64,000 nucleotides of DNA, taken from the NCBI RefSeq assembly GCF_018070045.1, contig NZ_JAGPYK010000027.1, positions 1 to 64,000 of the forward strand. Reading direction: 5' to 3'. The stretch is from Micromonospora sp. U21. Lineage in GTDB: Bacteria > Actinomycetota > Actinomycetes > Mycobacteriales > Micromonosporaceae. The position numbers and the translations under genes were made by a program. Of the stretch, positions 26,778-33,669 are shown in pieces (the first letter of the stretch is position 1; the number at the start of each line of letters is the position of its first letter). Below the pieces are notes generated by a model. It did no database searches. It worked only from the letters and a program-made list of their open reading frames with translations, and was not told the DNA's origin.

Positions 26778-27105
26778 CGGCGTTCCTCCCGGCCGTAAAC
26801 GGCCGGGGATCCCGCCTTATTCACTGCTGAAGGGGGCGGCGTCGGCCAGCAGTGGGGTGAACCGCTGCACCCACCGGTAGGCGGTGACGTGATCGACCTC
26901 CACGCCACGCTCGACCAGCAGCTCCTCAACGTCGCGATACGACAGGTTGAAGCGTAGATACCAGCGAACCGCGACCACGATCACCTCCGGTGGGAACCGG
27001 AACCCGGCGAACGCGGACGTCGGAGGCAGCCATGGTCCAGGTCGGGTCGATGACTTCACTGCTCAAGCCTGCCTCGATCTTGCCGACGTTCAATGCAACA
27101 GAGCC

Positions 27106-28204
27106 CACTGATCCACCCATTGGCGATCTTGATGCCCGCGGACCCGCGCCGCGCGGCGAGGTCGGCGACCGGTGCCGGCAGCGCGTCCAGGTTGGGTGGC
27201 CGTTGCTGGCGGCCCTGATGCGGGCGGTGCTCGTTGTAATGCGCGGTGTACTCGCCCAGAATGGCCAGCAGGTGCCGTTGTCCGTAGATGAGCATCCGAT
27301 CCAGGCACTCGCGGCGTACGGTGCGCACCCAGCGCTCGGCGAACGCGTTGGCCCGTGGGGCCTGCGGCGGTGTGCGGACGATTTCGACGTTTTCGCTGGT
27401 GAAGACGGTGTCGATGGCGTATGTGTACTTGGTGTCGCGGTCTCGGATCAGGAACCTGAACAGGCCGATTCGCTCGCCGAGATCGATGACGAGGTTGCGG
27501 GCCTGCTGGGCGACCCACTCGCCGGTGGGATGGGTGGTGGCGCCGAGGATGTGCACCCGCCGGGTGGCGACTTCCATCAGGAACAGCACGTAGATGCGGG
27601 TCAGCCCGATGGTGTCGACGTGCAGAAAGTCGCAGGCCAGGATGCCTTTCGCCTGGGTGGTGAGGAACTGGGTCTAGGTGGGGCCGGCCCGACGCGGCGC
27701 CGGGTCGATACCGGCGGTGTGCAGGATCGTCCACACCGTTCTGGCGGCGATCGGGTAGCCCAGCCCGACCAGCTCGCCCTGGATCCGGCGATGGCCCCAG
27801 CTCGGGTTCTCGGCCGCCAGCCGCAGCACCAGGGCGCGGACCTCCGCCGCGATGGGCGGACGGCCGAGTCTCGCTCGGGGATAGGTCCATCGTCGGGCGA
27901 CCAGGTCGCGATGCCAGCGCAGCAGCGTGGCAGGGGTGACGACGAACGCCGGCCAACGTGGCCGCGGCAGCAGCCGGGACAGAGCCGCCAGCACGGCGCG
28001 GTCGGCGGGTTCCAGATCGAGGCGGGTGACCTGGCGACGCAGCACAGCGACCTGATGGCGCAACACCAGGATCTCCACATCCTTGGCCCGGTCGCCGCGC
28101 ATCCCCTGGATCAACAGCTGCAGGACCTGGCGCAGTATCAGGTACCCAAACGACAGGATCATGACCGCGAGCATGCCGCCAATGCCTGGCTGGACGTCGT
28201 ACAA
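27106..28204 (-). pseudogene. DDE integrase-core transposase, internal stop and truncated C-terminus
   Basis: One frame from 28204 carries a hydrophobic N-terminus, then LVLRHQVAVLRRQV, HTH-like WGHRRIQGELVGLGY, and the DDE core ILACDFLHVDTIGL, IRDRDTKYTYAID and RANAFAERWVRTVRREC. A TAG at about 27674-27676 replaces what is probably Trp (GPT-stop-TQFLTTQAKG). The end is cut at 27105, where the IS6 terminus begins inside the codon run for ISG. It is thus inactivated by nonsense mutation and by insertion. A shorter remnant of the same family lies at 32580-32789. Confidence 0.7.
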
Positions 28205-28217
28205 AACCGCACGTCAA

Positions 28218-28437
28218 CCCAGGTGACCGAGTTTCCGAGCGGTACAGGCTCGCCGCCGTGGACCAGGCGGTCGCGTTCGGCGAGGCCGGTCTCCAGGACC
28301 ACCTCCATGCGCTCCAGCAACTCGTTGTGCGTGGCGGGCAGCAGTGCGCGATGGAAGCTCAGGTCGGCGGTTACGGCGGCGGCCGGATTGCCGTTCGCGG
28401 CGGCCATCTCCGCTAGCGACCTCACGGCAGCGGGCCT
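28218..28437 (-). pseudogene. Fragment of an FCD-domain (FadR-type GntR) regulator
   Basis: The frame reads AEMAAANGNPAAAVTADLSF, HRALLPATHNELLERMEVV and ERDRLVHGG, the helical effector domain of FadR-type GntR repressors (FHRAL and NELL motifs). The DNA-binding part upstream is not recognisable and the end is cut by the transposase terminus near 28217. Such regulators usually control carbohydrate genes, so this may be the former regulator of the neighbouring sugar locus. Confidence 0.5.
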
Positions 28438-28940
28438 GCCAGTGCAGTGGGCCGGGGACCACGACGCGGAACTGTTCGTCCTGCGCCGCGACTGACCCGA
28501 TCCCATTTCTGGACACGGGTGCCCGAGCACCTGATCCGATCGCTGACCGCCGCCGCCCCACGTCTGTGGCCGCCGGCGACGGGACCCAGAATCCTCGCCA
28601 AGCCTGTTGACCCCGCACTCGACGCCGCTCGGACCAGGCCCGGCGCCAAGCAGGTGCGATGGATCGAAGGGACGTCCCAGGCGCTCCCGCACCGGCCGTT
28701 CGACACGGCGGTGGCCGCCGTTCACCGCCGCGACATGAGCTTCACCCGCCACTAAACATTCCTGGCGGAAGATTCATCAGCCCGGCGCGCTGCGCTTCCG
28801 GACGGAGGATCAGCTAGACGCCTGGCTGCGAGCCGCGGGATCCGGCGTCGAACGCACTACGGCGGATGGACCAGGCAGCAGCCCATAGGCCAGGGCGACG
28901 GCGAGTTCCTCCTCCTCGCGCGGAGGCAAACCCGGTAACG
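28438..28940. other. No intact gene
   Basis: Short coding-like pieces exist (for example QWAGDHDAELFVLRRD on the plus strand ending near 28494) but none has both a start and a known family. Probably decayed sequence between the FCD fragment and the GH27 terminator. Confidence 0.4.
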
Positions 28941-28980
28941 ACAGTCGCACCCAGGTGAACCGTCACCTGGGTGCGACTGT
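28941..28980 (-). terminator. Perfect 18-bp hairpin after the GH27 gene
   Basis: Arms 28941-28958 and 28963-28980 are exact reverse complements (ACAGTCGCACCCAGGTGA on the left) with a 4-nt loop, six bases beyond the stop at 28987. No U tract. Confidence 0.8.
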
Positions 28981-28986
28981 CCCCGT

Positions 28987-31071
28987 TCAGCAGGTGGCGT
29001 TCAGGCCGGCCCAGTTCGTGCGGTCGTTGTAGCCGCCGTCGCCCGCGTCGCCGACCAGCAGGTCGAGCACCCGGACGCCGGTCAGGTCGACGTCGACCTG
29101 GCGGATGTCGTCGCGGGTCAGCACACCGCTGTCGAACAGGACCCGGCCGTCGCCGATCACTTGGAAGGTCGAGGTCGCGCCCCCAGGTCCGACGTTGCGG
29201 ACCGCGTCGTCCAGGCCGACGGTCGCGGTCAGCCCGCTGCACTTGTCGCCGACGTAGTAGCGGACCGTGGACGGCGACGCCACCCCGATGCCGGTCGGGT
29301 ACACCTGGCCGAGCATGCTGATCGGCGACCCGCCGCCGACGCTGCGATCGATGGTCGGGCTCATCCAGCCGCTGGTGGCGCTGATCCACTGGTGGTGCGA
29401 CAGTATGACCTCGCCGTCCGGTGGCGCCGGCGCGACCACCACCGCCGAGACCGTCGCCTGCCGCAACCGTCCGTGCCCGATCACGTCGTACGAGGTGGTG
29501 GCGGTCAGCACGGCATCGCCGGGAGCGGCAGCGGCCGGGAGGGTCACCGCGAAGGCGAAGGTGGCGGAGTCGCCGCGGGCCAGCAGGATCGGCGCGCGGC
29601 TGAGGGGGCGGACCGTCCAGGCGGCCGGCGCCGCCAACGTCACTTGCGGCGCGAGTACCGGCAGCACACCGTCATTGCGTACGGTGACCTCGACGCGCGC
29701 CTCGTCACCACCGGCGACCACCGGCGCCGTGCCCTCTGGCATCGGGTCACCACCGACCTGCGTCACCAGCGGGAGGCCGGCGGTCACGTGTGGGACACCC
29801 GGTAGGCCGCGGGCCGGGCCGACCCGGAACAGTGCCGCGCCGTGGGCCGCAACGGCGGCGCTGATGGTGCCGGCGCTCTCGGTGACCTGGTCGGTCCACG
29901 CGTTCTTGAGGGTGAACCGCGCCCCGGAGAGGCCGACCGACGACGCCTTCGTGGTGAGGATCTTCGGGCTGTCGCCCCGGTTCAGCAGCACCACGGCCCG
30001 ATCGCCGTTCGCCAGCCGCTTCACCCACGTCTCGGTCGTGCCGGCGGGGCCGACCCGGACGGCCTGAACGACGGCAGGGTCCTGGTTGATCGCCAACACG
30101 TCGGGGTCGGTGAGGATGTCCACAGAGGTCTGACTGAGCGTGCGGGCGTCGCTGCCGATCACCAGCGGCGCGGCGGCCGCAGACCAGAGCGTCATCTGCG
30201 TACGGAATTCCTCGTCGGTCATCCCGAGCTGCGGGCCGAGGTAGTCCGGGTCGTTGAAGTGACCAGGCCCGGCGACCTCGGGGTGCCGCGCGTTCGCGTC
30301 ATAGTTGCGCAGCACGTCCTTGAACTTGATGTCCCCGACGAAGCCCACGTCGGTATAGGTCCGCCAGGACTGCGCGATAGCCGGAGCGTAGGTCCAGGAG
30401 TACGTCGACTGCTGCTCCTTCGGGTAGTTGCCCCAGTCGGGCGAGGTCACCGGATTGCACAGGTTGAAGAGGATCGGCCGTCCACTGGTGTTGTTCCGCA
30501 ACGCCTGCGCGAACTCGGTGAACACGGTCTTCGGGTCGAGGTCTGCGGCGATCCCGCAGAGGAAATCCACCTTCACCGCGTCGAACTCCCAGACGGCGAA
30601 CTGGTCCGCGTCGCGCTGGTAGTAGCCGCCGCTGCCGAGTCCGCACTTCCCGGGGATGTACGGTCCGGCGTCGGTGTAGATGCCGGCCTTCAGGCCCCTG
30701 GCGTGGATGTAGCGCGCGAGCTCAGCCATCCCACTCGGGAAATGGTCGGGGTTGGCCACCAGTTGGCCGGCCGAGTTGCGTGGGGTCGGCGCCGCCCAGT
30801 TGCCGTCAATCCAGACGTACTGGTAGCCGGCATCGCGCAGGCCGCTGCTGACCAGGTAGTCGGCTGTTGACTTGACCTCGGCCTCGGTCGGATCGCCACC
30901 CAGGCCGAAGTATGTGTTCCAGCCCATGTACGGCGTCGGGCTCAGCACCTGCTGAGGTGCTGGCGCCGTGACGGCGGCAGTGCCGGCCGCTGGGCCGGCG
31001 TGGGCCGGTGTCGGCACGATCAGCAGACCGGCCGTGAGGGCGAGCAGGGCTGTGAGCACATGTCGTTTCAC
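28987..31071 (-). CDS. Secreted GH27 glycosidase (alpha-galactosidase type) with NEW3 and NPCBM domains
   Basis: GTG 31071 is preceded by AAAGGAA, and the protein then begins with a clean signal peptide (cleavage after AHA, residue 25). Catalytic barrel about 42-300: YMGWNTYFGLGG, DAVKVDFLCG with nucleophile Asp169, and GHFNDPDYL with the acid/base Asp. A beta domain follows (to about 420), a NEW3-like domain (445-535) and a C-terminal NPCBM carbohydrate-binding domain (545-694; WMSPTIDRSVGGGSPISM, NDRTNWAGLNATC). GH27 enzymes cleave alpha-galactosides or beta-L-arabinopyranosides; which one cannot be told here. It is preceded by a wrecked gene and followed by a strong hairpin. Confidence 0.9.
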   Translation of the reverse strand: MKRHVLTALLALTAGLLIVPTPAHAGPAAGTAAVTAPAPQQVLSPTPYMGWNTYFGLGGDPTEAEVKSTADYLVSSGLRDAGYQYVWIDGNWAAPTPRNSAGQLVANPDHFPSGMAELARYIHARGLKAGIYTDAGPYIPGKCGLGSGGYYQRDADQFAVWEFDAVKVDFLCGIAADLDPKTVFTEFAQALRNNTSGRPILFNLCNPVTSPDWGNYPKEQQSTYSWTYAPAIAQSWRTYTDVGFVGDIKFKDVLRNYDANARHPEVAGPGHFNDPDYLGPQLGMTDEEFRTQMTLWSAAAAPLVIGSDARTLSQTSVDILTDPDVLAINQDPAVVQAVRVGPAGTTETWVKRLANGDRAVVLLNRGDSPKILTTKASSVGLSGARFTLKNAWTDQVTESAGTISAAVAAHGAALFRVGPARGLPGVPHVTAGLPLVTQVGGDPMPEGTAPVVAGGDEARVEVTVRNDGVLPVLAPQVTLAAPAAWTVRPLSRAPILLARGDSATFAFAVTLPAAAAPGDAVLTATTSYDVIGHGRLRQATVSAVVVAPAPPDGEVILSHHQWISATSGWMSPTIDRSVGGGSPISMLGQVYPTGIGVASPSTVRYYVGDKCSGLTATVGLDDAVRNVGPGGATSTFQVIGDGRVLFDSGVLTRDDIRQVDVDLTGVRVLDLLVGDAGDGGYNDRTNWAGLNATC

Positions 31072-31114
31072 ATCGGATTCCTTTGCTGCCGGGATGGGCG
31101 GACGCCACGACGGG

Positions 31115-31394
31115 CTACTTGCCAGCCTTCTTCTCGTTCTGGACCTGCTTGTACTCCGGCTTGACCTCACTCCAGCGCCTGGGCTTGTTGCGCACCGGCG
31201 TGGGAGTCCGGAGCAGCACCGCGCGTTTCGGGGGCGGTGCCGAGGAGCACGTCGGTCGTCCCGCTCACGTCGGCCCGCTGGAGGCCCCGCTCGAGGTGTC
31301 CGACGTGGAGGTGGCACAACCGCCGACGTACGTCGCGGCGCACCGCACCCCGGGACTTGTGAGGCACCCCACGATGGGCTGCCAGACCAGTCAT
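31115..31394 (-). pseudogene. Collapsed gene, possibly a sugar ABC solute-binding lipoprotein
   Basis: ATG 31394 follows GGAG. A lipobox-like VGGCATSTSDTSSG appears in the next frame, then a frame change, and 40 codons later an ending PRRWSEVKPEYKQVQNEKK before TAG at 31115-31117. A signal/lipobox start placed this close to a C-terminus suggests that most of the coding region was deleted. The gene lies 44 bp upstream of the GH27 gene, where a sugar-binding lipoprotein would fit, but the family is inferred from the lipobox and context only. Confidence 0.3.
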
Positions 31395-31439
31395 GTCCGC
31401 ACTCCTGAGGTTCGTTTCGAAGATCTTGCATCCCGTTAG

Positions 31440-31475
31440 AGCTATGTGTCAATGTTAATTCGTAAATTATGAGTT
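31440..31475 (-). promoter_or_regulatory. Possible promoter of the collapsed gene/GH27 unit
   Basis: An A/T-rich patch in otherwise very GC-rich DNA. On the minus strand it contains TTGACA (31452-31447) and an imperfect palindrome around AATTTACGAATT (about 31457-31468) that could be an operator. A clear -10 box is not evident. Confidence 0.3.
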
Positions 31476-31723
31476 CTAGAGTGCTCAGGGCCGTCCACAT
31501 CCGACCCGAGCCCCCCACCAGACCAGGCACCGAGACCGGACACCGTAGAGCGACGAGCGCGCCGATTGGCCACGGTCGACGACGCCATATCCCTGTTGCG
31601 GCAACCCGGTCCAGCCACTGACGCCTCACCATGACCGGGACGACGTCAGCGGACGCCTGACCTGCGGCACGAGGGCACCCGCACGGCGTCGCGGCGACGA
31701 TTGATCCATCCAGAAGTCGCGCC

Positions 31724-32540
31724 TCACTCGTCGCTTGTGAAGATCCAGTAGTGGCATTCGGCACCTGCCCGAGTCAAGGAGTCCAACAGCGGCGTGCTAG
31801 GGCGCGGTGCCGGCCGCCCAGTGGCAGCCACCGGCGGCGCATCTGCCAGTCGGAGCGGGCGGTGCATGAGGCACGACCAGTTGCCGATGTCCCCGAGGTG
31901 GGCCGGGTCGAGGCCGTCGCGGCCGGCGTGCCGTACGACGGTGTTGTGGTCGAACTCGGCGTTGTAGGCCAGCACGGTACGGCCGGCGGTGACCTGCAGC
32001 AGCTTCGGCACGACCTCAGCGAGGGGCGGCGCGTCGGCCAGCTCGTCGTCGGTGATGCCGTGCACCCACCGGGCCTCCGGCTCGGCTTCGCACCCGGGGG
32101 CGACCAGGGTGTCCAGCAGCGGCTCCCCGGTGCACGCGTCCACCACGGCGGTCTCTACCAGGTAGCCGGCCAGGCCAGTGGTCTCCGAGTCCAAGATCAC
32201 GGCGGCGCCGGGCTCGCGCATCGCGCGGGCCCACCGGACCGCCGCGCCGGCCTCGGTGCACATCGCGATCTGGTGGCGGTACTCGCGCAGGTATGGGTGC
32301 GTGGCGATTGCCTGCTTCACCTCAGCCGGGGTGGGCGCACCGTCAACGCGTTCCCAGTCGATTTCCCACCGGCCGGCGCCGCGGTGCCACCACGCCCAGA
32401 CCTCGATGCCGTGCCGGTCGCCCAGCTCGGCCACCCACCGGCGGACGAAGGCGGCGCGGTCGACCGGGCGGCGGGCCAGCCGGCGCAGCGGCGACGGCTC
32501 GCCCGGTTCACCGCCCGCACGGCTTCCCAGTCGATGCTGG
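31724..32540 (-). pseudogene. DnaQ-like 3'-5' exonuclease, 5' truncated, paired frameshifts
   Basis: Exo I motif AVILDSETTGL (Asp and Glu ligands) and Exo II motif VLAYNAEFDHNTV are intact in frame. Near 31855 the frame changes: the expected Exo III region RRWLPLGGRHRAL is readable only in another frame, after which the original frame resumes near 31800 (TPLLDSLTRAGAECHYWIF). The N-terminus is unclear beyond RRPVDRAAFVRRWVAELGDR because a transposase remnant adjoins. The protein would remove nucleotides with Mg2+. If the two indels are sequencing errors the gene may be functional. Confidence 0.55.
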
Positions 32541-32579
32541 GGTGAAGGTGGGCGCCGCGGTCGTGACCATCGGTCCCGC

Positions 32580-32789
32580 CGCCCGGTCCCCTGGTTCAAG
32601 ATCCGGACGGCTCACCTGCCGGCGCAAGACCGCGACCTGATGACGCAGCACAAGGATCTCGACCTCTTTGGACCGTTCGCCGCGCAGGCCGAGCACGATC
32701 AACTGCATGATCTGGCACAGGAACAGGTACCCACACGACAGGATCACGGTCGCCAGCATGGCCATCAACCCACGCCCGGCGTCGCACAA
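32580..32789 (-). pseudogene. N-terminal remnant of the 27106-28204-type DDE transposase
   Basis: The frame reads MLATVILSCGYLFLCQIMQL and EVEILVLRHQVAVLRRQVSR, the same N-terminus as the transposase at 28204, and breaks off about 65 codons in. The outer flanks also match: both copies have ACAAA-CCGCACGTCAAC followed shortly by GTGACCGAGTT just upstream. This is a second, more degraded copy of one IS family. Confidence 0.65.
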
Positions 32790-32941
32790 ACCCGCACGTC
32801 AACGCCCCGTGACCGAGTTCTCGAACGGTACAGGCATGGGCCGCCCGCGCCGCCGGCCGACCGTGGGTCGATCATGGGCCGGCGGCGCGGGCTGGGCCCG
32901 GACGGTGGATGGACCGCGTGGGCTGGCAGGCTATGCGGGCC

Positions 32942-33502
32942 CTATCGGTTTTGGAAGATCAGGATCGTGACGCCGTCGCCGACCGCTCGCGCTTCGGCCA
33001 GGCGCAGTGTCTTCTTGTCGCTCGTGTTAACGAACAGCCGCTTGCCGGCACCCAGGACGACCGGCGAAACGATCAGCCGCAGCTCGTCAACGAGGTCATG
33101 CTCGATGAGCGTCTGCACCAAGGTGGCGCTGCCATGGACGATGTCACCGTCCACGGCCTGCCGCAGCCTCGCCACCTCGGTCGGTGCGTCGCCGGCCAGC
33201 ACGGGGGTGTTGTTCCATTGTGGATTTCGCAGGGTCGTTGAGACGACGTACTTGGGCATGGTGTTGAGCAGGTCGGCGAATTCGTGCTTCTGCGGCGGCC
33301 ATGCCTGGGCGAACTCCTCGTACGTGACCTTGCCGAGCAGCAGCGCCGCCGAGTTCTTGGCCTCCTCGAACTTGAAGACCATGCCCTCCTCGCCGGAGCT
33401 GGTCTCCATGCTCCAGCCGCCGTGCTTGAATCCCTCCGACCCTCCCGGGTCTTCGATTACCCCGTCGATCGAGATGAACTCGGTGACGACGATCCTGCCC
33501 AT
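32942..33502 (-). CDS. Dihydrofolate-reductase-like (RibD C-terminal) family protein
   Basis: 186 residues; ATG 33502 with GGGGGAG upstream. It opens GRIVVTEFISIDGVIEDPGG, with LLLGKVTYEEFAQAWP, GDIVHGSATLVQTLIEHDLV and DELRLIVSPVVLGAGKRLF, the conserved pattern of stand-alone RibD_C proteins, which bind NADPH and are thought to be reductases of unknown small substrates. No RibD deaminase part is present. It is transcribed away from the SARP regulator gene (starts 167 bp apart) and could be its target, but no direct evidence shows that. Confidence 0.85.
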   Translation of the reverse strand: MGRIVVTEFISIDGVIEDPGGSEGFKHGGWSMETSSGEEGMVFKFEEAKNSAALLLGKVTYEEFAQAWPPQKHEFADLLNTMPKYVVSTTLRNPQWNNTPVLAGDAPTEVARLRQAVDGDIVHGSATLVQTLIEHDLVDELRLIVSPVVLGAGKRLFVNTSDKKTLRLAEARAVGDGVTILIFQNR

Positions 33503-33574
33503 TGCTCCCCCTTGGATACGTTTTGCGGTTCGGTGTTGACCGCGAAGGCAGGTTCAGGCTGCCCGCGGCGGGTG

Positions 33575-33610
33575 ACCGGGCGAGCACCAGGCGGGCACCG
33601 GGCGAGCACC
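33575..33610 (+). promoter_or_regulatory. Two 14-bp direct repeats with 22-bp period (candidate SARP box)
   Basis: ACCGGGCGAGCACC occurs at 33575-33588 and 33597-33610, exactly 22 bp apart, 60 bp before the SARP start codon and between divergent genes. SARP regulators bind direct repeats on one helix face, commonly with 11- or 22-bp spacing, so autoregulation or control of the divergent RibD-like gene is plausible. Confidence 0.45.
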
Positions 33611-33669
33611 GCGGGCAGCAGCCGCCATGGTGGATGGCGGGCCGGTGGGCGGATCGCGACAATGCTGGG

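Larger units (their letters stand above)
25112..26818 (-). mobile_element. Intact IS200/IS605-type element (1707 bp)
   Basis: Contains divergent tnpA (plus) and tnpB (minus), both full length. Subterminal hairpins sit at each end: arms CCCGCCCA/TGGGCGGG at 25119-25138 and CCCGGCCGT/ACGGCCGGG at 26788-26807. Boundaries were set by requiring the interrupted IS6 transposase to read through. They leave no target duplication, as expected for single-strand HUH transposition. On the minus strand the left end follows the target bases TGAAT. Confidence 0.85.
24625..27059 (-). pseudogene. IS6-family transposase, split by IS605 and frameshifted
   Basis: The N-terminal part (26819-27059; FAGFRFPPEVIVVAVRWYLR, YRDVEELLVERGVEVDH) and the C-terminal part (24625-25111; DRWFVDETYVKVN, WRYVYRVVDQDGH, NNPIEADHSQLKHRLRPMRG) together make a standard IS6 transposase with its DDE catalytic domain. 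Removing 25112-26818 joins the two parts in frame across the codon for Ser (SSE-S-RHSPGDRW). A separate one-base loss near 25055 shifts the frame between VKVN and WRYV. The gene is therefore dead twice over. Confidence 0.75.
24569..27105 (-). mobile_element. IS6-type element, disrupted
   Basis: Ends match as inverted repeats: CTGTTGCATTG at 24574-24584 and its reverse complement at 27091-27101, within GGCTCTGTTGCATTG-like termini typical of the IS6 family. It carries one transposase gene (minus strand) broken by a frameshift and by an IS200/IS605 insertion. No matching 8-bp target duplication is visible, so the flanks have probably been rearranged. Confidence 0.65.

Noticed and set aside
31072..31764. 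N-terminal extension of the GH27 frame to 31764
   Set aside because: The signal peptide and ribosome site begin at 31071; the extension is low-complexity and overlaps the collapsed gene.
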